Below are positions 21,510 to 33,645 of a stretch of 64,000 nt of DNA, piece by piece. The DNA is from Prinsepia uniflora. Taxonomy: Eukaryota > Streptophyta > Magnoliopsida > Rosales > Rosaceae. The position numbers and the translations under genes are program-made. Within the stretch, counting starts at the first letter, position 1, and every line of letters starts with the position of its first letter. Location: NCBI GenBank assembly GCA_032719365.1, contig CM064863.1, positions 62,955,583 through 63,019,582 of the forward strand, read 5' to 3'. Under the pieces are notes generated by a model. It made no database searches, was not told the origin of the DNA, and was given only the letters and a program-made list of their open reading frames with translations.

Positions 21510-24500
21510 TCAATCGATTTCAGTGTCACTATCCCCCACCCAATCGCCTTCGTCATCCGAGGTGTGCTCTCCGAGTGACTCCTCAGGATTACTTTCAATT
21601 CGTTCTAATGTCCCAAGATCAATGAAAATGCCATCAACCGCAATTGTTGGGATTACATTGTTGGTCTGAACTCCATCTATGTATCGAGTGGATACTGAGG
21701 AATTTTCCTGGTAAACAATTTGGTCGTTATCTGTGTCTGTCTCATCGTCATGAAAACGATCCTCCAAATCCCAAATATTTCTATGATTGACCACTCAGCA
21801 AATCTCCAACCAGCTCCAGCTTTTTGGTCATCCATATAATAAACTTGTTTCGCTGTACTGACCAAGATATGTGGATCACTTTCAAACCATCGAGTTTTTG
21901 TGTTGATAGAGTTGCATAAATGATCTTTAATGACCTACCCTGGGAGATTAGAGTTCGTATCAAACCACTGACACTTTAACATGATGACTGTCTTGCGGTT
22001 TGCGTACAACACTTTAATCACACTTAACAATTTGCCATAAAATCCAGTATTAGCATTTTCCTCTTCACCTGGCACGAAGACCCCGCTATATTGAGACGAA
22101 AATTTACCGTCTACGTTGAAATTTGCCGAGTTGTCATCTTTCAGCTGGGCCATCTGGTTAGATATACAAAATGTGGTTAAGTTTGAAACTGCTTTTAGAA
22201 ACTAATATATATAAAAGAATACACTTACATGCGTGGAAAACCAACGTGGGAGTAGTTGTCTATCCATTTCCGTCCAATTAGACGGATATTCGGCTTTCAC
22301 CAATTCTAGGTGCTGCTCGTGAAAAGGCCATACTTCGTCATAGTTGTTTAGGATGAACCAATGAGCCACATCCATGTCCCGATTGGTGAACAGCTCTGAG
22401 ATTGGACCATTGGGAAAATACAGATAGGGTCTCCGAACGTTGACCACCATCGTCGTTACGCGAGACCCTGTTAAAGGAAGTCTCTACATTCTGAAGGTAC
22501 ATTGCACAAAAAGTGACGACTCCTTTGCAATGTATGCCTCCACTATAGACCCTTCTGGACGTGTCTTATTGCGGACATACCGTTTATATGTACCTAACAT
22601 CCTGCAACAAAATATACATTATGAATCACAATTATGAACGGCAAGAAGGAATTATGGGAAAAAAGGTAGGAATTAGTCATACATCTCGATGGGGTACATC
22701 AAACGATAATGCACTGGGCCCGTTACCTTTGCCTCGTCTGGAAAATGTATTAGAAGGTGCACCATTATATCAAAAAATACCGGTGGGAATATTTGCTCTA
22801 GCCGACACATGATGTAGACAATATCCTCATTTATTGCATCGAGATCCACCTTTATCAACGATCTGTAACATAATATCTGAAAAAATTGAGACAAATAAAC
22901 TAGAGTCTCAACAACACCGAGCTCCAAGTACGACCGAATGCCAATTGGCATGAGTCGTTGTAGCAAGAAATGATAGTCATGACTCTTACCAGATAAGGTG
23001 CCATTATCTGTGCTAACATTTCGTGATATCTTATTAGCATACCCATTGGGAAACTTCACACCTTTAAACCACTTTAAAAATTTCTTCTTATTTTCCGGGG
23101 TAAATGTATAACTTGGATGAGTCATGACGCATTTGATAATGACGACTTTCAGCCACAAATTTGGGTGAATCCTTTATTTCTTGCATACTTACCTGGGTCT
23201 TTTTCGTTTCTTTGGACTTGCCTTCGATGGGTAAGGTAGTTCCCACAACACTCTCATCAACATTCTTCTCGATGTGCATAGGATCTGTAATGTGTCTGAT
23301 TTTCAATTTCGACCAATATGGCAACCTGAAGAATATGCTTTTTTTCTTCCAATTTTCTTGTTTAGGAGGTTTCAGACCTCATGTGACGAAGTCATGTATA
23401 TTGTTCAATTTAGATAATATCTCATCACCGGATCTTTCTCGAGGTTGAGCCCGTAACTCTGATTTTCCATCAAATGAGTCTGCCTGCGTACGCCATTTGT
23501 GATTCCAAGGCAAAAACCTTCTTGAACCTAAGTAACATACCTTCGATGAATGCCAAAATGATGTTGTGTCTGGACCACATGTAGGACACGTGAGATAACC
23601 TTTGGTGCTCCACCCTGCCAACATGCCGTTAGCTAGAAAATCATTAATTGTCCACATTACTGCGGCTCGTAGAGTGAACATTTGTCCACTACATTTTTTG
23701 TATGTTCGTACACCATTTCCCCACAGATCTACGAGCTCACCAATTAATGGACGCAAATAAATATCGATGGAATTACTTGGGGATTTAGGGCCCGGTATCA
23801 ACGTACTTAGGATTGTGAACTCTTTCCTCATCCATCTCCAAGGAGGTAGGTGATACGGAACCAGAACCACTGGCCATGTACTATACATCTTGGTAAAACT
23901 CCTGAAGGGATTAAAACCATCAGTAAAAAACCCTAATCTGACATTTCTTGGCTCCACAGCGAAATCAGGATACATCTTATCAAATTCCTTCCAAGCCTCT
24001 CCATCAGCTGGATTCCTCAATGTATCATCATCAGTGTGCTCATCCTTATGCCACCTCATATGTTAGGACCTGGCCCATCTAGCACCATATTGTTTGCTTT
24101 GGGCATCGCCTTAACGGTTTTGTTTTCGGGAGCTCATGTGCAACTTCCCAGTGGGTCACCCATCATGGGATTGCACTAGTCCAAACTCGCTTAACTTTGG
24201 AGTTCCCAAGGAATCCAAAGTCAGTGAGCCCCCAAAAAACCTCATGCTAGATAGATACGTGCCCATACATATAAGGCATTTCACCTTTCCCTCCCCGAAC
24301 GGTGTGGGATTGTTCACCGTTATTCTCAAGACACGGGTCTTACAATCCACCTCCCTTGGGGCCCAGCGTCCTCGCTGGCACACTTCCTGGTCGGGATCTA
24401 ACTCTGATACCATTCTGTCAGGACCCGTCCCATCTAGCACCATATTGTTCACTTTGGGCCTCGCCCTTATTGTTTTTTTTTCTGGAGTTCATGTGTAACT

Positions 24501-25509
24501 TCCTAGTGGGTCACACATCATGGGATTGCACAAGCCCAAACTCGCTTAATGTTGGAGTTCTCAAGGAATCCAAAGCTAGGGAACCCCCAAAAGGCCTCAT
24601 GCTAGATAGATACGTACCCATACATATAAAACACTTCACCTTTCCCTCCCTGAACGATATGAGATTGTTCATCGTTCTTCTCAAGACACAGTCTTACATC
24701 ATATCCGATGTTGTGTGAGATGACATGTAGAATCATTGTAGCCTTGGTTTCAGTGGAAAATAATGCAGCACCTTGTTCGAAATCTTGTTTTTTCGAAACC
24801 TACGCTCATTACACACAGAACATTTATCAATCTGCTTGAATTCACCATAAAATAATGCACAATTGTTCTTGCATGCATGAATTTTGACATACCCTAACCT
24901 AAGACCCTTCAACAACTTCTTCAAGTTATAATGATCTTTAGAGAGACAATTTTCTTCTGGGAGCATTCGAATGATGATGTCAAGCATGTGATCAAAATGC
25001 TATTTCGTTTGATTATACTCAACTTTCATGTGCATCAACTTCATAACTGCCCCTAGATTCGAAAAAGTCTTACAACCCGGGTACAATTCACGTTGAGCTT
25101 CTTTTAACAATCTCTCGTAATGGAGATCAGAATCTTTAGGATGAAACCTGGGTGCATCACCATTCATATCATTGTTCGTGGGAGGAAAAACATCTGTTAA
25201 TATCTCAAGGACCTGATAATTATCAATACTTTCTTCCCGATGGGGCCTACAAACTGAAGATGTCGATTCAGTAAATATTTCTTCACCGTGATATATCCAA
25301 TTAATGTAGTTGTGTATGATCCCGTTTCGATCCAAATGATAATGAATTTCATTCAACGGCATCCAACTGCAGTTATTACATTTACGGTACGGACAAACTA
25401 TAGATGTCTCATCAATGCAATGACTACGTGCAAACTCAATGAAGCTATCGATCCCATCCATATACTGAACCGCAGATGTATCAAACAAATGCATCCAGCT
25501 TCTGTCCAT
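21510..25509 (-). pseudogene. CACTA TNP2-type transposase, split by a TRIM element
   Basis: The ATG at 25509 starts MDRSWMHLFDTSAVQYMDGI, the N-terminal transposase-associated domain, with a Cys/His cluster (CPYRKCNNCSW...HL). The segment to 24733 contains KIHACKNNCALFYGE...CSVC. After the TRIM insertion the core runs 24059-23379 with the TDGFNPF motif, one of the catalytic Asp positions, and TCPTCGPDT. Further exons carry DPMHIEKNV, GKSHDYHFLLQRLMPIGIR (about 23160-22673) and MLGTYKRYVRNK (about 22590), a C-terminal region with AHWFILNN (about 22370) and KCQWFDT (about 21970), and an acidic C-terminus stopping at 21510. Several AT-rich introns separate these parts. The protein would cut and join CACTA ends. 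The TRIM disrupts it at 24061-24698 and some junctions look frame-shifted, so it is a pseudogene. Confidence 0.88.
24061..24698 (-). mobile_element. Complete TRIM retrotransposon (638 bp)
   Basis: Two LTRs, 24061-24344 (284 bp) and 24416-24698 (283 bp), flank an interior of only 71 bp. On the minus strand the interior begins with GAATGGTATCAGAG, the initiator-Met-tRNA primer site. It ends with the purine tract CCCCAAGGGAGGTGGAT before the second LTR. LTR ends are TGTAAGACCCG and GGTCCTGACA-like. An exact 5-bp duplication, TCATA, occurs at 24056-24060 and 24699-24703. It has no coding capacity, as is normal for TRIMs, which must be mobilised by another element. It sits within a TNP2 coding exon. 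Confidence 0.96.
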
Positions 25510-26514
25510 TGTCTCTACCAGCACAAAATATTGTCATTGTAAGTAATTGGGTTAACATTGTCGACAAAGGAATATCAAAAGTCGCTCGTTTCCTTATTTC
25601 TTTGGTTGTTTGGTCCTATCCCATTCGAGAGTGCACTTTATTTACTGTTCAGTTTGCAGTCTACGAGCCAAAGTTTCGATTAGTGGAAAATTCGGCAGCA
25701 TCTCCTTACAGTTCCCCAAATGCGTGACGTAGATATTACAAAGAAATATCTAGTTCGCATTCGAACAACATTGTAGGATGAAAATAGACCGAATTTTCCA
25801 CAACCGAAACTTGACCTCGAAAACCACAAACTATAGAGCACATAATTGCACACTCCCAAACTATTCGAATAAATTGACAATTCAAGAGTCAGTCAATCAA
25901 CTCGATTCACTGACTCTCAAATGGGTCTAAGGTAGTTCCTTAAGTTTAATTATACGAAGTTAATCAATCCAATTAACTTCCCATAAATGGTTATGAAATA
26001 TAAACACATTTCACACCATCAGAATATATGAAAAAATAAAGTTTGCCAACAATTTTCTAATTTCCTAATATATGATCTTAATTTTCTAATATCCTAACAT
26101 ATATTTTATTTTCTAATTTTCTAATATATTTTCTTAATTTTCTATTTTCCTAACATATTCTCTTAATTATTAATTTCCTAACATATATTCCATTTTTCTA
26201 ATTTCCTAATATATTTTCTTAATTTTCTAATTTCCTAACATATTCTCTAATTTCTTAACTTTCTAACATATTTTCTAATTTCCTAACTAATTTTCTAATT
26301 CATAACATACATTCTATTTTCATCTTTTCTTAATAAATCTTATAATTTCCTACAATATTTTCACACAAATAATCAACACTTTCAACATATATATCAAAAT
26401 AAAAAACAATAACAAAATCTCCAAAATTAAATACATACCTTTGATTGAAGATGGTGTCATGAGAAGATGAATTAATGTGATTGGTGAGGAATTAATATTA
26501 GGGAATATAGGATT

Positions 26515-26556
26515 TGAGAGAGAGAGATAGGGGGAGAGAGAGAGAGAGAGAGAGAT
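26515..26556. repeat. GA microsatellite
   Basis: A run of GA dinucleotides with one GATAGGGG interruption, upstream of the TNP2 start on the transcribed (minus) strand as CT repeats. It resembles the GA-rich leader of the second CACTA gene. The rest of 25545-26510 is AT-rich leader or intron sequence, with TTTTCTAATTTCCTAA-like repeats around 26050-26310 and no gene. Confidence 0.85.
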
Positions 26557-26619
26557 GTGAGAAAATATGAAAATATAGTTGGGGAGGAAGAATGGTGGAT
26601 CAGGTGTGATAAATGTTGA

Positions 26620-26929
26620 AAGATGTTTGCCCGACGAAGACCGTCGTGGGGTCAATTTTAATGATGCGTCGGATAAGGATAGAATTTTGGCGCGAAAACC
26701 GATTCTCCTCGCAAAATTGCATACCCGACGTTTTGTCGCCGTCAGGTAATAAAGGTCAACGTGTGTGTGTTACCTGACGGAGAAAAACAATATATCCATC
26801 GGGTTTCGTAGAGTTATCCCACGAGCATTATGCCACCGCGGTAACACCGGATTTTTCAGCGCGGGAATGTTTTCTTTTCACGCCATAAGGTTACCCAACG
26901 GTGTATTGTAATACGTCAGGTAACATGGT
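26620..26929. repeat. CACTA 5' subterminal repeat block
   Basis: CCCGACGAAGACCGTCG, ACCCGACG...CGTCAGGTAA, CCTGACGG, CATCGGGTT, ACCCAACGG and CGTCAGGTAACA cluster within 310 bp, in both orientations. They lie between the TNP2 leader and the element terminus; a solo LTR at 26935 separates them from the last 60 bp. They are the same motif set as at 20040-21370 and are the expected binding sites for the element's own DNA-binding protein. Confidence 0.8.
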
Positions 26930-26934
26930 GTTTA

Positions 26935-29752
26935 TGACAGGATCCACCCCGATTATCACCTCGATAATCGGGAAGAACCCTGCTCCTGTCTGACAACCGA
27001 AGACAAATGACCAAAATAACCATAAGAACTACATCACATACATTGTCAGACTAGAGAGAACGTACGATACAACATACTGTACAATAAGTCAACAGTATCA
27101 CAGAGCATAGTTTAACAGTACAAGATAAGAATAAAACCCTACACTTTGAGTTAACTACAAGCGCAACGGGAAAACTATATGCCTCTGCCTTTGCCTCGGC
27201 GTTAGCCCCAAAACTCGCACCACGACCTGGAAGGTGTTAAAAATATAAAAGTGTGAGTGGACTAAAACTAATAGTTATGGAAAATAGTTTTAACGAAAAC
27301 CAGGGTTCACCCTCCTTTTTCAAAACACGCATTCATAACTAAGTATCTGAAAACAATTATATGAACCATGTATAAACCGTTATGGAAAACAATCATGAAA
27401 TCATGTAAATCCGAAATGAATCGAACCTACTGGATCATCCGAGTCTTTAAACTCAAAACCACATATATCAGGCCTTCCCGGGATATCAACGAATCTTTAA
27501 ACTCAAAACACAATCAACAGGCCTCGGGGGATATCACAATAAAGAGTCTTTAAACTCACGAGTATTTAAACTCAAAACATATCTGCCAGGACCCGACCCT
27601 CTTCTGTCAGGTCCCGATTCATCTAGCACGATATTGTCCGCTTTGGGCCTCGCCCTCACGGTTTTGTTTTCGGGAGCTCACGGTGCAACTTCCCAGGGGG
27701 TCACCCATCTGGAATTGCACCAGCCTCAACTCGCTTAACTTTGGGGTTCCAATCCCCCCAAAGCCACTGAGCTCCCAAAAGGCCTCATGCTAGATAGGTG
27801 TGTGCCTACACCTTTAAGGCACACCACCATTCCCTTCCCAGACCATTCCCCCCTCGCAGGAATGTGGGATTGTTCACCGTTCCCTCCAGGACACGGGTCT
27901 TACATATCAATCAAGGGCCCTCCCCCGCACATCAATCAATGGGTCTTTAAACCTAAAACCATGTGTAATTCATAGAAAATCTAGAATCCATCGTAATCCA
28001 AATTCCAAAACCAAATCCGAAATTATATTTAATCAAAATGGGACTCATGCCTGAATTTCACTATCAAATCCCAAATCATACCCATAAATCATGATCAAAA
28101 TATTATCAAAACATGATACGTATAAATCATATAAAATCATCCACCAAACCATCATCAAAGCATATCAGAAACCATAGTCTCAACATACGTATAAATGCGA
28201 TAAATCACGTCGAAAAGCATGCAATCATGTAAAGCAGGAATATCATAATCATAAGCATAAAATCATATATGGAAACATGAAATGAGTAAGTAAAAACAGT
28301 TATGCATGTTCGCTTAGAAAAAAAAAAGTCCACTCATTAAGTCTGAACGCGTCAATCTTGTCTTGCACGCTCCCCGGATTCCTCAGGAATGTCCTAGCCT
28401 GTCAAATATCATAATTTTGGGTCACAAATACGTTAATTAAGCTCACATTATTTTCCCCAATTTTTCTGGATTTTTAAACGTAATTAAATTAAAACCCTCA
28501 ACGTTCGAACACTCAAAACTACCCCAAAACGGCGTCCGATCGACTCAAAACTTGTCTCAAAATGTTCGTTACATTGAAAGGATAAAATCATATGTTGACC
28601 TTGACCGAAGAAATGGCCTCACATGCCCTCACGCGCCGCCCAAAGGGGCTGCGCTTGAAAGCCACGCGACTGCATAGTAACTGCTACAATGTCAGCTCTT
28701 TCACCCATTTCTCTGCTAAACGGGTTATGAACCCGCGACATGACCCGGTGTGTTCTCCTTCAATTCGACCTTAATTTGTTCAATTCTTTCATTGGATTTC
28801 ATCTAATCTATTTCAATTTAGGTTCTGTGTCATTAATGACATCAATCAAGGCCTTAATCCATTAATTCCCCTAATGGATTTTTCGAACGGTTTCAACTTC
28901 AATCTCACCCAATTCCCATTAGTTTTTTTTCCAATTAATTCACACAGGAAGGAACCTAGGATCATAAGGAATATGAAACTGATTGTACAATTCCTTACCT
29001 TTAATCACTCGAACTCAAACTCGATTTTTTTGAAGAACTGGAGCTTCGGTTCTCGATCGAAACCAGGTCGAACTCCTTCGATTTTGAAGTGGATTGAATC
29101 GAAATGGTCTCAGAAAGCTGTTTCTAATCTCAATTTGGATCCTCTCAGCTTACAAATTGAATTTTGAATTTTCACTCAAATTGTCTAGTTTTCATGATTC
29201 TGGGTCTCTCTCTATCCTTGGTTTTCCTTGTCTCTTTTTGTTTCTATTTCTCTCTAGTGTCTCTGTTTACCCAGTCCCTCATGGTGGTCTGATCCTTATC
29301 AATTCAATCATACACTTATCAATTTCAAACAATGCTCTGTTTTGCTGTTCACACACAAACACCTGTGCCCATACTCACCCACGGCCGACAGGCCACTCAC
29401 CTGTTATTCCTGGTGACATGTGTCGCTTAGGGACTTAAGGACAACGTAGTATGACTGATTCATCCACTGCTGTGCAAATTACCATTTTACCCCTCCTTAA
29501 CACAATTACCAAAATACCCTTCATCGTTCGAGATTCATAACTTACGCATCAAAAGTCCGATTTTCAGCGTGCCACTTGTCTACGGACTCAAGGAATCGAG
29601 ACCTACCTAATGATTCTTGAATTACGTGAAAAATACGTGTCATGTAGAAATTCAACTTTGACCACACTATTCACAAGGGTAAGAATGTCATTTTTACATA
29701 AAAAGTTTCAGAATTTACATTTTTGCCCTTTGTATCGTTTCGGGCCGTTATA
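26935..29752 (-). mobile_element. Solo LTR, minus strand, near the CACTA terminus
   Basis: On the plus strand it starts TGACAGGATCCACCCC and ends CGGGCCGTTATA, the complement of a TGTAACG start mutated to TATAACG. An exact GTTTA duplication flanks it at 26930-26934 and 29753-29757. Minus-strand order: donor-like AAAG/GTAAGG at 28998, GC-rich stem-loop near 28640, one 12-mer copy at 28328-28339, GAGTCTTTAAACTC array at 27438-27575, the inverse 12-mer at 27251-27262 and an acceptor-like CTTCCAG at about 27227. A TRIM solo LTR sits within the array. It is a relative of the first LARD's LTRs. Confidence 0.9.
27584..27904 (-). mobile_element. TRIM solo LTR (321 bp)
   Basis: It runs from TGCCAGGACCCGACC to CACGGGTCTTACA and matches the LTRs of the complete TRIM, with an extra 20 bases at its 3' side (also seen in the copy ending at 799). 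The flanks are ATATC before and TATC after, so the target repeat is four bases, or five if the terminal A is shared. The uninterrupted LTR sequence (AACATATCAATC) is known from the related copy at 6655, which confirms the site. Confidence 0.9.
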
Positions 29753-29757
29753 GTTTA

Positions 29758-29817
29758 TCAATGATTTCGTGGTCGTCGGGCAAAAACCAGTCGGGTGCCG
29801 GAAATTTTCTTGTAGTG
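29758..29817 (-). other. CACTA 5' terminal inverted repeat
   Basis: The minus strand from 29817 reads CACTACAAGAAAATTTCC followed by GGCACCCGACTGG. This combines the superfamily-defining CACTA end with the first subterminal motif. The next bases, ATG, would be the 3-bp target repeat, but the other end is lost so this cannot be checked. Confidence 0.88.
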
Positions 29818-31452
29818 ATGTATAAATATAGGAATTTAAGATTATAAGAAAATAAAATATTTGGAATTTGGATGCCACATATCACAAGTTCAAATTCCAT
29901 ATAAAATTATGTCATTTTCAAAATTTCATCTTTATAACTGCCATTTATATATGAACAAATAAATTAAAATTTTAAATTTTATTTTACTTTTATGTTACCC
30001 AAGCATAAAACTTTATAAATTTTGAAAAACTAATTTTCGGAAACTTAAATTTCATCATTTGATAAATTCTTAGTAATCTGAAATATTTCATCGAAACACA
30101 CTTAGTTTTTGAGATTATAGTTTGAATTTTGTTGGTAGAGGTTGACACTACTATAATTTGATGTTTGTTGGTAGATTTGACTCTAGATTCTCTTAACTAA
30201 TATGTCAAGTTTATTATTATTTTTCCTTTATTTCCTTTCCGACTATATTTATTCTCTAATAAGGATAATTTTATATTCAAGGATCATTCATATATTAATA
30301 TTTAATTGTTCCAGTTTTTTCTAAACTTTTTCCTTTGCAACTAGAAAAATTCAAATTTGGGTTTTCAGTAGCTTATATTATTACATGCATGTGATATGAT
30401 ATTTATTAAAGTTTCACTAAAGTAGGAATCTTTATTCTGCTCACGGTTCAAATTGTCTAAAATACGTTATTGCCGAGGAAAACAAATTATTTTTTGGTGA
30501 TTTTGAAGCAAAGCCAAAGACCCACAACGTCGTCTCGATTTTTCTGTTAAAAAATTTATGCAGGAATAAAGAGGAGGAGAACGAAGAAGACTCGCTAGAC
30601 GAGAGAAGACCCACATCATGTTTGTTTTTTTTTTTATTACTTTAATTAATTGAATATTTGTTGAAATTTGTAGACTTCATAGTTATTTTATATGTATATG
30701 TGATGGAATAGATTTTTTTTTTTTATGACTTTAACATCATCATCCTTATCATCTTTATATTTGCATTGCTAAAATTTATATGTATCTTTCATACACTAGT
30801 ATAAAAATTATATTTATAATAATTTAATAGCCCCGCAGCAATACACGATCTTTCATTCTTGCTAGTATGTAATTAAAATATATCGATTGTAAAGCATATA
30901 TTATATATACTTATGAAACATATAAATATTACTCAGTTGACAATTAATTAAGATGAAATAATTATTGCATATAGTTAGCAAGATATCATATAACTAATGC
31001 TCAATTAAAAGGAATATGACGCTAATTATCGATTAATTCTTTTTAGAGATCAAATATTTCAGGATCATCTTTATACTTAACCACTAGATTCTGTGATTCT
31101 TCAACCCAATAGATAGGAAAATTGAAATGAGGAATTAAAATGTCGACGGACCCTGAGTGTACGTTGATTGCTTCAGGCCTCAGTTATTCAAGACGAAGTT
31201 CGCGGCAAGTTTTAGAGCGGGCGTTTGAGAAGGTGAATGAACACACATCTGATATTAAAAAGACATCATATGGATCATTATCATAACACTTCAAACATAA
31301 AAAGTTAAGTCTTTTTTATTAGTTGATAGGAATCCCACTCTTAATGGTGAGTTTTGTCAATTTTCAAAAGTGAAGCAAAGCTAGTATTACGGGCCCCAAA
31401 GAACAAGTACCTACGCACATTCAATGCATTTCGAAGAAATTGTTTTGAGTAA
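29818..31452. other. AT-rich intergenic DNA, no gene seen
   Basis: No frame, repeat or RNA gene is convincing. A stretch at about 30926-31010 (AATATTACTCAGTTGACAATT ... TAATGCTCAAT) matches 45948-45999, just downstream of the proline-rich gene at 46 kb. It therefore appears to be the shared 3' flank of the related gene that starts leftward from 32.9 kb. Confidence 0.6.
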
Positions 31453-32960
31453 TTACATTGATATTAAATACCGTGATTTGTTAAGATACAGTGGCGATGA
31501 ATGATTGTATGGAGGTGGTGATGAAGGATTTCTCGGAGGTGTAAGGAGAATATTGTTTGGAGGAGGAGGCGGAGGATTGTTCGAAGGTGGAGGAAGGGGC
31601 GAATGAATTAGGGGAGTATTGTTTGAAGGTGGAGGTGGAGTGATTGTTCGAAGTTGGAGGAGGTGGCGAATGACTGTTAGAAGGTGGAGGTGGTGGATTG
31701 GTTGGAGGTGGAGGTGGATGATTGTTTGAAGGTGGAGGAGGTGGCAAAGCATTGTTCGGAGGGGGTGGTGGAGGATTGTTTGGAGGTGGTGGATAGTCTG
31801 GAGGTGAGGATTGTTTAGAGGTGGTGGAGGACTGTTCGGAGGTGGAGGCGGAGACTTGTTTTGAGGTGGTGGATTGGCTAGAGGAGGTGGTGGATTGGCT
31901 AGAGGTGGTGGTGAACGATTGTTTAGAGGTAGAGGAGGTGGCAAATCACTGTTTGAAGGGGTGGTGGAGGGATTGTTTGTAGGTGGTGGTGGTGGATTGT
32001 TTGGAGGTGGAGGATTGATTGAAGGTGGTGGTGGAGGATTGATTGGTGGTGGATGTGGAGACTTATTTGGAGGGGGTGGATTAGTTGGAGGTGGAGGTGG
32101 ATGATTGTTTGTAGGTGGATGAGGTGGCAAATAATTGTTTAGAGGGGGTGGTGGAGGATTGTTTGAGGAGGTGGTGGAGGATTTTTTTTGCGTTGGGAGG
32201 ATTGTTTGGAGGAGGAGGTGGAGGTGGAGACTTGTTTGGAGTTGGCAGTGGTGGATTTTCTGGAGATGGAGGTGGTTGTGAAGGATTTTCTAGATGTGGT
32301 GGTGGTGGATTGTTGGGAGGTGCAGCTCGGACTTGTTTGGATGTTGTGCTGTTGGAATATCTAGAGGTGGAGGTAGCGGTGAAGGATTTCTTGGTGGTGG
32401 TGATGCTGGATTGCTTGAAGGTGGAGATGGAGGCTTATTTGGAGGTGGTGATGGAGGATTATCCGGAGAGGTGGAAACGTTTTTGGAGGAGGTGGTGGTG
32501 GATTATCTAGAGGTGGAGGTGGAGGTGAAAGATTTTTTGGAGGTGGTGGTAGTGGATTGTTTGGATGTGGAGGTGGAGACTTGTTTGGAGGTGGTGGTGG
32601 CAGATTATTTGGACCTGGAGGTGGTGGTGAAGCATTTTTTAGAGATGGTGGTGGTGGATTGTTTGGAGGTGGTGGAGGTGACTTGTTTCGAGATGGTGGT
32701 GGCGGTGGAGAATTTGGATGTGGTGGTGGTGGACTAGTAGGAGGTGGTGGGGATGGCGTATTTAGAAGAGGTGGTGGAGGTGGACAATTTGAAGGTGGAG
32801 GGGGTGGACTATCTGGAGGTGGTGGGGGTGACTTATTTCGAGAAGGCGGTCGTGGGGGCCTTTTTTGAGGTGGTACAGGCAACTTGTTTGGAGGAGGTGG
32901 AGGTGGTGCACTATTTGGTGGTGGCGGCTGTGGGTTGTTTGGAGAAGGTGGTGGTGGACT
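31453..32960 (-). pseudogene. Proline-rich/extensin-like repeat gene, decayed
   Basis: On the minus strand the whole interval encodes PPPP blocks separated by NN, NKS or TN (for example SPPPPPNNPPPPS), the composition of extensin-like cell-wall domains. Two long minus frames (32882-32361 and 32130-31453) are separated by frame changes, including one near a T8 tract at about 32192. No start codon, signal peptide or upstream domain can be found; sequence above 32960 is transposon-like. The plus strand also stays open as Gly-rich frames because of the GGTGGTGGA repeat. The coding sense is set by shared 3'-flank similarity with the intact minus-strand gene at 46 kb. It could instead be part of a larger LRR-extensin or PERK-type gene. 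Confidence 0.6.
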
Positions 32961-33097
32961 TAGGGGTATTAATTGATTTTTCGATTCGATTTCTTTCAGA
33001 AACCAAAATCAATCCGATTAGAGAACCGATTTTTTTCGAAAACCAAAACCAATCCGATTAGAGAACTGAATTTAGTTTAGTTCGATTCTTACCCCTA
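32961..33097. other. Possible small hAT-type MITE or remnant
   Basis: The 137-bp interval opens TAGGGGTATTAA and closes TTACCCCTA, short inverted ends of the TAGGGGT type used by hAT MITEs. No 8-bp target duplication is visible, and similar CCGATT/AACCGA-rich sequence continues to about 33200, so the boundaries are uncertain. It adjoins the 5' edge of the decayed proline-rich gene. Confidence 0.3.
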
Positions 33098-33645
33098 AAA
33101 CCAATTTAAATCAAAACCGAATAATTGAATCCGATTCGATTAATTTGATTTCAGTTCGGTTGGTCCAACCGGTTATATTTTTTATAAAACCGGTTGTTTT
33201 TTTTCTTTTCAAAATTTAGGTAGTTTTTGCTCGATTTGGGCAATTTCCTCATAAATGTGATAGCTTCTGACGTTCTAAAATGAGTAAAATTTTTAGTTTT
33301 AATTTTTACTCAAATTTCAACCAAGAACATAATACAATTACAATTCACAGCAAAAAACACAAGTAAAAATCATTAAGTCTACTGTCCATTGTGCATTGTA
33401 TCACTCTCTATTGTATGAAAGTTCTTTTAAGATACATGTAAAGCAATACAAAATCCACTTTCCAGGGTAATATGAATATGAACAATCAGCTACAAAATTA
33501 TGAACAATCAGCGTTGTAAAGGCAAAAAAAAAAAAAAAGGTAAGAAATGGAACAGGACAATAAGTGTGACAAATTTTTAATTGTAACGCTTCCAACCAAT
33601 ATTTGAAATGGTAGAACTTCAAGGAAAGAAAAATAAGTGACAGGC

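Larger units (their letters stand above)
800..29817 (-). mobile_element. CACTA (En/Spm) transposon, 3' end missing, split by nested elements
   Basis: The 5' terminus is at 29817: on the minus strand it reads CACTACAAGAAAATTTCC, the CACTA-superfamily terminal signature. Reading leftward come a block of ACCCGACG-type subterminal repeats, a TNP2-type transposase gene, a second repeat block, and a TNP1-like gene (Transposase_24 type). The 3' terminus is not present, because sequence changes at 799/800 to a broken TRIM LTR. Removing the four large insertions leaves about 9.4 kb, a normal size for a plant CACTA element. The insertions are a LARD at 1688-14488, solo LTRs at 16396-19730 and 26935-29752, and a TRIM at 24061-24698. 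It cannot be autonomous: both genes are split and one end is missing. Confidence 0.88.

Noticed and set aside
31874..32868. Long plus-strand Gly-rich open frames (glycine-rich protein genes?)
   Set aside because: They are the complement of the PPPP-coding repeat; the related intact gene at 46 kb and the shared 3' flank put the coding sense on the minus strand.
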